Source: Zoroaster sp. YZ-2022
Lineage: Eukaryota > Echinodermata > Asteroidea > Forcipulatida > Zoroasteridae
Assembly (NCBI GenBank): GCA_029582265.1
Contig: CM055837.1
Span: forward strand, 4,821,148-4,885,147
Length of the DNA stretch: 64,000 nucleotides
Direction: 5' to 3'
A program made the translations under genes and the position numbers. Position 1 is the stretch's first letter; the number at the start of each line of letters is the position of its first letter. The notes under the pieces are model-generated. The model saw nothing but the letters and a program-made list of their open reading frames with translations, did not search any database and was not told the DNA's origin. Shown here piece by piece: positions 12,157-24,100 of this stretch.

Positions 12157-15100
12157 GTAAGCTTTAGGCCTGTGATTTCTCAGGATTTTTTACTCCTTTT
12201 GCCTCAAAGGTTTTATATGCATACTTAACCCTCCTACTGTTTGACCATTTGAAACAATTCAAAATTTCCACTTACCAAAATGCCCATTGGTTTTGTACAC
12301 ACATGGTGATACCATTTGAACAGTGTTGGTAGCAAGCTTTACTACCATTCAAATCCATTAAAATGCATAGAGGGTCCATTGATTCACCACTTAGAAGTAT
12401 CCAAACAAGGTTTTGTATTAGCTGTACTACCATTTGGAAAGATCCAAACAAGGTTTTGTATTAGCTGACCTACCATTCAAAACCATTTGGGGAAATCAAT
12501 ACTGCACACAGTTATTTCACCATTCAAAACCACAAAAGCGAATGGTTTCAAATGGTGGATCAACTTGTATGAAACAGGTACAAGAAGTAGGAGGGTTAAT
12601 CATTCTAACAGGGTCGATGTCAAATATACTATCCTGATTGGGATATACTTTATCCTGATTGAAACACTGTTCTCCCAATGAGGATATTAAAAGGCCCCAA
12701 TCGGGAAATCCTTGGGTGACAATGACAACTTCTGTTAAACTGTCCTGATTGGGATATACTTTTATTCTGATTGAAACCCTATTCTGCCAATGAGGATACC
12801 AATAGTCCCCAATTGGGGAAACCGTTGGGGACGTACAATAACGACTTATGTTATACTATCCTGATTGGGATATACTTTTATTCTGATTGAAACCCTATTC
12901 TGCCAATGAGGATACCAATAGTCCCCAATTGGGGAAACCGTTGGGGACGTACAATAACGACTTATGTTATACTATCCTGATTGGGATATACTTTTATCCT
13001 GATTGAAACCCTATTCTGCCAATGAGGATACCAATAGTCCCCAATTGGGGAAACCGTTGGGGACGTACAATAACGACTTATGTTATACTATCCTGATTGG
13101 GATATACTTTTATCCTGATTGAAACCCTATTCTGCCAATGAGGATACCAATAGTCCCCAATTGGGGAAACCGTTGGGGACGTACAATAACGACTTATGTT
13201 ATACTATCCTGATTGGGATATACTTTTATCCTGATTGAAACCCTATTCTGCCAATGAGGATACCAATAGTACCCAATTGGGGAAACTGTTGTGGACGTAC
13301 AATAACGACTTATGTTATACTATCCTGATTGGGATATACTTTTATCCTGATTGAAACCCTATTCTGCCAATGAGGATACCAATAGTACCCAATTGGGGAA
13401 ACTGTTGTGGACGTACAATAACGACTTATGTTATACTATCCTGATTGGGATATACTTTTATCCTGATTGAAACCCTATTCTGCCAATGAGGATACCAATA
13501 GTACCCAATTGGGGAAACCGTTGTGGACGTACAATAACGACTTATGTTATACTATCCTGATTGGGATATACTTTTATCCTGATTGAAACCCTATTCTGCC
13601 AATGAGGATACCAATAGTACCCAATTGGGGAAACCGTTGGGGACGTACAATAACGACTTATGTTATACTATCCTGATTGGGATATACTTTTATCCTGATT
13701 GAAACCCTATTCTGCCAATGAGGATACCAATAGTACCCAATTGGGGAAACCGTTGGGGACGTACAATAACGACTTATGTTATACTATCCTGATTGGGATA
13801 TACTTTTATCCTGATTGAAACCCTATTCTGCCAATGAGGATACCAATAGTCCCCAATTGGGGAAACCGTTGGGGACGTACAATAACGACTTATGTTATAC
13901 TATCCTGATTGGGATATACTTTTATCCTGATTGAAACCCTATTCTGCCAATGAGGATACCAATAGTACCCAATTGGGGAAACTGTTGTGGACGTACAATA
14001 ACGACTTATGTTATACTATGCTGATTGGGATATACATTTATCCTGATTGGGATATACTTTTATTCTGATTGAAACCCTATTTCCCAAAGAGAGTACAAGT
14101 AGGACCTGATCAGGAAACCTGCAGGTGACGACTGCCATAATCACATGTAGAAAGAAGAATAATGAATAGAAATCAATCTGTGAAAGTTTCAGCTCACAAT
14201 ATCTTGATATCCTGATATCCTGATATCCTACTGAAAATTTGAAATTCCCGCTGAAGGTTGAATTTTTATAAACCCTTCTGATAAGCTGGAAAATGTTGTT
14301 TTTAAATTCTGTACAGAGAGCACCATCCCCACGAACCCCATTACACATGCGACCTCCATCGCCAAGGCAACAGTCATCGGCACAAAGAAGCACTCCAGTC
14401 CGAGTGCCATCACCGAGGACAGTTGGTAGTCAAGGGTCAACCACAGTTGATGGCAGTAAAACTCCAACAGGTCGAGTTCCGTCTCCTAGAAACCTATCGT
14501 CTCCTAGAAACGTACCGAAACAGACAAATGGTGATACCAGGAAAAAGTTGATTGAAGCAGGTATGTACAGAACTTGATAGTTTTACTTTAAAGGGACTCA
14601 CGATCAACAGGGCATGGAATCAACAGTGCATTAACTGAAAATATTACCCCACATAATCATTTTACCCCACAAGGTCATATTACCGTTGCTGCTACATAAA
14701 TGAGCCAGTAATTTTCATGCCACTGTGTTCATCTTAAACTAGGACACCGATTCCATGCCCTGTTGAAAGTCTGCTCTGATCGTGACGATACTGCCCCTTT
14801 AAAACCAGTGTACAATTTTGGGAAAATGTCTGTAAATGCATCCACACTTGATAAGAATCAAGAGATATGTACAGAAACCAACCAATGTCTGTAAATGCAT
14901 CCACACTTGATAAGAATCAAGAGATATGTACAGAAACCAACCAATGTCTGTGAATGCATCCACACTTGATAAGAATCAAGAGATATGTACAGAAACCACC
15001 CAATGTCTGTGAATGCATCCACACTTGATAAGAATCAAGAGATATGTACAGAAACCACCCGATGTCTGTGAATGCATCCACACTTGATAAGAATCAAGAG

Positions 15101-18100
15101 ATATGTACAGAAACCAACCGATGTCTGTGAATGCATCCACGCTTGATAAGAATCAAGAGATGTGTACAGAAACCAACCGATGTCTGTGAATGCATCCACG
15201 CTTGATAAGAATCAAGAGATGTGTACAGAAACCAACCGATGTCTGTGAATGCATCCATGCTTGATAAGAATCTAGAGATGTGTACAGAAACCAACCGATG
15301 TCTGTAAATGCATCCATGCTTGATAAGAATCAAGAGATTTGTACAGAAACCAGCCTGTGAATGTTTGAACAGATTATTTCGTTGTGTTATTTCCACACAA
15401 CAGTTCACAAATTTTTCACACAACAAAGATACTCATGTCTAAATGGGATATTTTGACATTAAAAAGGGGGTCGTTTTACATTTAACACGTTCTTACTGTG
15501 TGTCCTCTAGGATTTTTATATTTCATTTTCCATCTGCCCACAGCTAAGAAAACACCTGGACAAGCCCCTCCCATCAAGAAGGCCCTAACCCCACGAACAG
15601 ATATCGCCAAGTCCACGGTCAGTTCACCGACAAGGACGACAACCACACCAAAGACTACAACAGCAAAATCGTCCACCACTCCCAAGGGTTTCCCTAAGCA
15701 GTCTAAGACTTCTACCCAGCAGCAGGCTAAGACAGCTGCAGTAAAGGCGGCTGCAGCCTCCGAGAAGCCTGCCACCAAGATAGAGAAGCCTGCCACCAAG
15801 ATAGAGAAGCCTGCCACCAAGATAGAGAAGCCTGCCACCAAGATAGAGAAGCCGGCCGTCAAAACGGAGAACCAAGAAAAGGCGGAGCCAAAAGAGTCCA
15901 AAACAAAGGGTAAATATCAGATAAGCATGCCCTCCAGATTCATTTCAATTTTTGGGAAAGCCAGTAGACCTTTTTACATGATGCAGCTATTTTGTTTGTT
16001 TTTTCCATCAAAATCAACATAGGTAAACCGAGACTTGAAGGAAATGAAGCTGTTATTATCATATGTTTACAGTAATGAAACCAACGATTTATGTAGCTTA
16101 TTAGCCTTTGTGAAGCGAAGACGATGGGAAACCCAGGGAAACCCAGGTAGCCAGGTAGGAACTGAAAATTCATTTCACAGGTTGGTTCAAGCCTATATAT
16201 TGAACCCGGTTTCTATGAGGTGGAATACTAGGTACCTGTTTGCCAACCTAAAGTGCAAAAATTGCCCCAACAAGACAAAACAATCCATTGATTTTACCAG
16301 TAAACAATAGATCTAGTAATTTGTTCACACACCAATTAGTATTCTTTGATATTTTCTTCATCCAGAACCGCAGAGAGCAATGTCTCCAACCACTTCAGAA
16401 ACGTCTACTGGATCTGCACCTTCATCGGTTGGATCTGCTCCGGCCCAGCCCCGGACCCAGCCCCAGCCCCAGACCCAGACCCAGCCCCAGCCCCAGCCCC
16501 AGCCAGCCAAGGATCTTACCGCAGAGGAGCGAGCCAAGCAGGCGCTTGCCGAGAGGCGACGACAGGCCAGGGAGAAGGCAGAGATGGAAGCTGAGCTTGA
16601 GAGACAGAGACAAGAACAACTGAAGTAAGAGCAACAACTTTTTCTTGATCTTCCTCTAAGCTTATTCTCCATTATTAATTTCTGTTGACAAAACTTCAGC
16701 ATGGCCTTTTATATGCTCTTAAAAATTTTGAAAGGGCATTTTATATCAGTAAAGTACATGTACCTTTCCTTGTGAATGATTGCTTTTTTTGATACCAGGT
16801 GTTCTGTCAAGACACCTTATCTTCTCCAGTTCTTTTCTTTTCAGAACTAATTACTACTCAATTGAGAATTTCACATGGTGTCACCGCAATTAGTCTTACT
16901 TATCCTCTTCACCATGCAAAGCTACAAGTTTTACACATCTTCTCTAATACATTCTTTCTGTTGTGCGACAATCAAATCCATGGTCAATCCAACAAGTATT
17001 TTTTGCTATCATTTGTGATGTGATCTGGGAAAACCCTTCACATGGTGAAATTTGTCATTTTTGAGTTATATACATCAAATTAATGAGGACACTGCTGTTT
17101 TCAAAACTGTTTTATTCATGATTCTAGGTTGTCTATAACTTGAGTTATGCTTTCGGGAAGTTATAACCGCCGCTGTCCTTAAAAAACAATGGCGGAAACG
17201 AAAAACAAAGACAGCTTTTTAATTATCTATCATCATATGTTTTTACATCTAAAACGATGGAATTTTTATTTAATATTTTCAAGAATGATCATTTGGATAT
17301 TAACAGTTAAAAAACTCAAATTGTCAACAACAAAAATTGGGGGACTATTTTGCCATTATCTTCAAAACAAGTTTGCCGACATCCGATGGGTTTTCCCAGA
17401 TCGCATCACATTTAAGGATTGAGCTATCGGCAGACCCCCATGCCTTAGAGCAATGACGATTTCATTTCTTTTGATGCAATTTCGTCTTTTCTCAGACAAT
17501 TTCTAACAAAATTAGCTCTTATTGAGTTTAAATTTTCAAGGATCATTTTAATACAATTTGTTTGTACAAATTGTAGGTCAGTCACATTCTTTATAATCTT
17601 TATTGTTTTAAGGCGTGAAGAGGAAGAAAGAATCCGTCTTGAGGAAGAAGAGAGAATACGCATGGAGGAGGAACAGAGGAGGCTTGCTGAGGAACATAAG
17701 AAGGCCGAAGAAGAACGTCTACAAAAAGCAATCGAGGAAAATGAGAGATTGGAAAGGCAAGAGGAAGAGAGGAAAGTGGCCGAGGAAGCAGAGGTGCTAC
17801 AGGTAGGAGAGAGAGAGAGAGATCTAACCTTGAGTTTTATTTAAAGGGACAACATCGTCACAATCAACAGCACATGGAATCGGAGTGTTAGTTTTAGATT
17901 AACTCAGTGACTGAAATTAATACCCCACATGATAAGGTCATGTCACTGTTACTGCTGCATAAATTATGAGCCAGTAATATTCAGTCACTGATTCCATGCC
18001 CTGTTGAAAGTCTTCTCTGATTGTGACGATACTGGCCCTTTAATGATTGGACTCGGAGTTAATATAAACCTTATGCATTGACTCTGTTGAACAGTTTACA

Positions 18101-21100
18101 AATATTACCCTGAAACCTTGTCTAAGAATGTAATTTTTACTCAACAAGTTAACTGACTCCGAGGAAACACAAAGGTTTCATGTGATGCTTTGCATGAAAG
18201 TTTCCGTTGCGCAAGCACCCTCATTTAATGGGCTTCTTTCCTTCACAGAGAGCCGAGGAGGAGAGGCTTCGTCAAGAAGAGCTGAAGAAGCAGGAGGTGG
18301 AACTGGCTGAGAAATGTCGCAAAGAAAATGAGGAGAGAGATGCCCGCAAGAAGGTAAGCTATTGGGCTAGAATCTTCATATAATGATGGATCGTCATGAT
18401 GGAATGTCATAGAGCTGCCTTACGGAAAAGAATTGCTTAGTAGGTTTTGTTGGTTACCAGCCAAATTTTCATTTAAAACATACACACTTTGTCTGGTTGC
18501 CTGTACTCTTTGGCTGGTTGCCTGTACTCTTTGGCTGGTTGCCTGTACACTTAGGCCGGTTGTCTGTACACTTTGGCTGGTTGTCTATTTGCCAAGTCAA
18601 ATTCTCCACTTAATACATGTAGCTCTATGAAATTGAGCTCAGAATTACTGAGTTAGTACAGTTAGAGTGGTTGGCACATCATCAAAGCTAAGCAAATGTT
18701 AACTTTGGTACAAAGTACAAACTGGATGCTTCTTCTTCTTCTTCTGATATACTTCACACAACACCCTGTTTGATTATCTCGGTACAGTGGTCAAATGTGG
18801 CAGGCCAAGTCCTAAATGTTAAAATGGGCGTGGTGTACTAACTCCTTAACATTGATACTATCTAAAATTTAAAAGCAGCCAAGTCTGGTATGGAGCAAAT
18901 ACTCTCAGGAAGAAGATTACATTCTGGTATTGATCTCGGATAGAGTTAAAACTTCATGTAATTTTTTATTAAAACTAGGCATTCTATAAAAGTGCCGTCC
19001 ATGCATACGACATGTTTGATAAGAACTATTATACTGAAAATTCTCAATGTTGCTTTGGAGGAAGTAATAATTAGATGGTGAACTATTTAAGGTTCTGGTT
19101 TTGGGTTGCGTGCTAGGTTAAGATTAAATTAATTTCATGGCATGAATATTTTATTTTGCATCTGTTGAAGGAAAACATTTTCATTTGTGACAAGATAATG
19201 ATTTGAATAATAACGTCCCCTTTCTCTATTGTTATTCAGAGAGTTGAAGAAATCATGAAGAGAGCTCGCCGTGGTGCCCAAGCTAAAGATAAGGTAAGTA
19301 GGCTTATAAAAGAATGGGTGTATTCACCAACATTTTACCCTTAAACATCATCCAGTCCTCTTCATACAAATTGACATCCTCTTGTGGTAAAAATGAAAGA
19401 TCAATGACTGTAACAGAATGGCATGGCAGGTTTTATAGGGGAGGGTGGGGTGTAGGGATTAGGACGAAAAGCTCTAAGGCTAGAAGCACCAACGGCAAAT
19501 CTGGACAAAAGTTGTCTTTGTCCGAAGGCCTTGGTTGGGAGATTAAGGTGATCTCCTCCCACAAAATGAAAGTAAAATCTGTGTTTTTAAAAACTGAGAT
19601 GTTTGCATTTTTCAAATGCTGTAGAAAAAGAGCTGTTCAACTCATGGTTCCAAACACTTGGGTATGCACTTATCATTAAAATATGTGAAAGTTTTAAAAA
19701 GTCACTTTCTAATAATTCCTAATATTTTCTAACAGAAAATAACATTGACTGCTTTCGCTTCTGTCACATAGCAAACTGCTACACAAAAGTCAAAATTTGC
19801 TATTCAAATTTAGCATTACATGTACACACAAAAATATATCTGCCTAAAACGTTGCTGTGCACACGTTTTTTAAAAAATGAAATTCATTCTCTGTGGTCAC
19901 CTCATTTATCAGGAGGATGGATCAGAGGACGGCGACAGCGGATCTGAAAGTGGGTCAGGGTCAGGATCAGAACGGAAGACAAACGGTGTGAACAGCACAG
20001 TCGCTAGTAGTAGTTTACTCAATAATGAGAAATATCGCAATTTGCTGTTTAATCGTAACAAGTCACAGCTATCAGGTAATTGTTTACATATATTGTCACC
20101 CCCCCCTACTGTAGCTGAACTTTAGTGGCTGACTGTTTTGACTGTTTTGACTGTTGACCCAAATGTGCACACTGACTGGTTTTTACTGTCATTTTGACCA
20201 CCCTCAACAATACCAGACAATGCATTTACCAGTCAAAAATGGTCGACTCATTTTAACCTGTAAATGTACTTACTACACGTAAGGATTGACAGTATTCAAC
20301 TTTTAAGTGCACTAGATATACCTTGGCAAGTACCGTAATTTCCTGCGTATAAGACGCGGCTTATCTGACTTTTAAAGGTACGAAAACGTCACTGCGTCTT
20401 ATCTAACGGTGCGCCTTATCTGGTGTCGCTTGAGATCAAAGTGATGATTACCGCTTGTGTAACTTTCGGTGGACCTCAACCTAACAAAGCGGCCGTGTTT
20501 TCCAATGAAGGTCGTTAGCGCAAGATTTTCATGCATTCATTCACCGTAAATAATACTCACGAAAGACCTCACTCGTGTGTGACGTACCAAAAGCAGAATT
20601 CCCCTGTTTCTAAAAATAGCATGCCCAACATCGTACACGATCGCGCATTTTTATCTACAACGCTTTCTAATTACTAAGTCTCTATGCGATGTGTGCAAGG
20701 TTGTCAACTTTTGCCGTGTCTGTTTTTCACCTCGATTATTAATCACAGTGTATTACGCACAACACCGCGGGATCACTTGGGCCGCAACCAGACTACTTTC
20801 CTAGTACGACGCGCGCGTGGTGGTGGCGGCATGGTCGTGCTATAGCGCTTCTGGCATGCACTGCACTACTGAGCGGTCATGGTGCGCCTTATACGGCGGT
20901 GCGCCTTGTACGTTGACACTTTAATCACATTCCCCCGATTCTGGGGTAATGCGCCTTATACACCGAGCGTCTTATACGCAGGAAATTACGGTATATCAAC
21001 ATTTTGACTGATTTTGACCCTTGTAGTCATAGGAGGGTAATATTTTTTTTTTAATTTACACGGTGTATTTATTAGCACTTGGTCCAATTTCATGAAACTA

Positions 21101-24100
21101 CTGTAGAAGATTATCTCTTAATCCTTTGGACGTGTGAAAGATAAGACTGATGTTTATAACTGCATTTTATAAAAACAAACTAAATACGTAAGTAAGACTA
21201 ATTGTGGTGACACCATGTGAAAATCTCTATAGAGTAGTAATTAGTTCTGAAAAGAACTGGAGGTTACAACTGGAGGTTTCTCCCGAGGATGATCAGAGCA
21301 TACTGATCGAAACGTCGAGTTGTACCTCCAGTTCTTTTCAGAACTAATTACTACTCAATTGAGAATTTCACATGGTGTCACTGCAATTAGTCTTACTTAT
21401 CCTCTTCACCATGCAAAGCTACAAGTTTTACCTAAACTAAATACGTGTCAAACGTTTTAAGTGGAGACCTCCCCTTAATTTCAATTTTGAAAAAACAAAA
21501 AGAGATTATGGAATCCCAGCGCTTTCTGAGCAGTGCATGGTGTGACCAAACTTAGAACAAATTTGATTAAAAGACATTTTCGCTGAGCCTGTTTTATTGG
21601 TTACCAGCTGTAAAATCCCATGTGATTGTGAGCTGGTTTACAGATTATTTTCACAACTAAAAAATATATTGCTTAGCAAAATACCCTATTTAGAAGCTAT
21701 TTGAAATTTATCTAAGAGTCAGATTTCCTAATTTTAATATTTTCAGTATGTCAAATGTTGTACCAAATTTTTTCTATAATTATCAGATTGATATGAAAAC
21801 AATTGTTCTTGGAGTCTTTTGTTTCATTTGATAACTTTTCATCTATTTTAATATTCATTGGGATGAGTTTTAACACCTTGCTGTGGATATTTCATGGGTC
21901 ACTATTTCTAGCCGGGACTTATCACAATGGTAGCTGGTATAACACTAACAAATCTCGCCATCTTCTCAACTGATTTTTATTTCAAACTAACTTGGGTGTA
22001 CAGTATTTTTGTCTTTCCCCAATAAAATTTAATTGATTTGTAAATTTAAAAAAAAAAAAAATTCAATGGAATTTTTATTTTAATTGAATTTGTTTTTGAA
22101 AGGCTCTTTCTGGTAAGGAATTTTATCAACTAAAGCATGATGGACAAAAGGAGGAATTTTTTTGTAGGTTTCCACAAAAAGTACCTTTTTGGAGTCCCTA
22201 CTTACATCAGTCTGGTATTAAAATATTTTACTTTAAACCATTTCACAATCTTCAAAATAATTTGCTCTCGTTTGATAAAAGTCTTTGTTTTAAAAACGCC
22301 CAAGTTCCTTGTGTTAAAAACACCAATATTTTGTGTTAAAACACCCAAGTATTTTTGAAAAAGAAAAATCGGTATTATCCTCTTTCCTCCATTATTTGCA
22401 CGCTACCCTCTATCAGGCGAAGAAGACGAAGAGGGGTATGAGGGTGACCAAATGTTAGTAGAGGGTGCTACTAACGGTAAACATGCCACCAGCTCCAGTG
22501 ATTCTGACGAAGGGAACATGTCAGTGGAGGGGGCACAGCCTGTTGACACCCTTCAAGACAAACCCGAATTGTGCGATGATAAAGACGCGCTTAACATGGA
22601 GGAGGGTCCGGGGGATGGTGCACAGGCGGATGATGAACGCGGGTCATCGGATGACAAGGAAGAGATGGTTGAAGATGGGATACCAGACCAACATCAAGAG
22701 CTCAAATCTGATTGGTCAGATCTTAAAGAAGTTACTGATGGCGGACTGGAGTTGAAAGACAACATCGAGCAACAGCCAGCATCAAATGAGGGGTTGTCTG
22801 ACAACTATGGAGTGGACGGCGATGTGGTCACTGATGTGGGTGTGGTCGCCGACGTGGGTGTGGCTCAAGAGGGTGACATCCCTGCTGCCCCGCCCACTAA
22901 TGGCAATGTAGACAGGGAGGATGTTAGTGCCGATGAGGAGTATGATGCAAAAAGTGAGGGCTCTTCTGGAAACGGAAATGAAGCTGAGCCTCTGGAGACG
23001 ATCATGACTCCAGTCAACAATGTGCCTGCTTCCGACATTAACAATGCAAATGGAGAGAATTTGATCGAGCAAGACGAGGATACGGAGTTCATAACCAAGA
23101 AGGCCCTGTTGGATTTTGATGAGTCGACTGGGACTCGGGACGATGGGGAAATGATTGAAGTCGGCGAAGAGTTGTCGCCGGATTCTGCCAGCGACAAGCT
23201 CAACGCTAACCTTGGGATGAAGGCAGGATTTCAATCGGGCGAGGGTGAAATGACCCTCTCCTTCTCCCCACTAGGCGAGCTGGAAGCTAATGGGGATCAA
23301 CAGCCAATGGCTGTCTGTATGTCACCTGAAGGTATAACGCCCTCTTGTGACTTTATCTAAGGCCAGCATGATTTTGCAGCAATGTATGGTGGCAAATTTT
23401 TTTTTTCAATTTTGTTTTTATGTGTGTGCTTTATAAAAACATGCAACTGTAGCCTGTTGCATGAATCTGTTTTGCCTGTTTAAAAATGAAATTTATGTGT
23501 TCTTCTATTTGTAATGATTGTGTTCAATATCTGTTCGGTGCATGTCAAAGCCCTCGTATGGTGAGAATGTCTGTTGCAGTCATGAGGGATAGCGAGTCTA
23601 TTTAGCGTACTTCACGTACTTCACGTACTTCATGTGTCTAGTTTGGATAGCTAATAGCATCAAGTTTAGATAATTAGCTCCCTAAGTTTCTATCGCAGAC
23701 GCCGCACGAAAACCAGAGCCTAAATATAAAGAAAATAGAGAATATTGGAATCAAAATGGCTGCTTATACTCAACCATTATGTGTACATTTTTTCTATGTG
23801 CACATGGTGATTTAATATTTCCAACTGTCATCCCTCCCAAGTAATATCTGTACTTCCTTCCTCCTTTTCTCACAAGCTCCTTCCTTCAATATAATTTGTT
23901 TTCCTATGTTATTAACATGTGTCATTGTGTAATTATTGACGTCTTTCTAACTGATTTAGTGCATCCATGTTAAAATTTAGAATGTACAATGTACAATTTT
24001 AATCTATGCCTGCACCTTACATGTATAACACAACAGCAGGAAGGAAACAGAGTAGCTTAGCAGAATTTATTTGCTAAGCATGTTTTATTGGTTTACTGAC

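Noticed and set aside
15094..15426. 110-codon minus-strand frame
   Set aside because: A by-product of the 59-bp minisatellite.
15482..15901. Minus-strand 139-codon frame with ILVAGFS repeats
   Set aside because: Antisense shadow of the MAP7-family exon and its 21-bp repeats.
22782..23234. Minus-strand frames of 112-150 codons
   Set aside because: Antisense shadows of the large acidic exon, which fits splice phases and protein composition.
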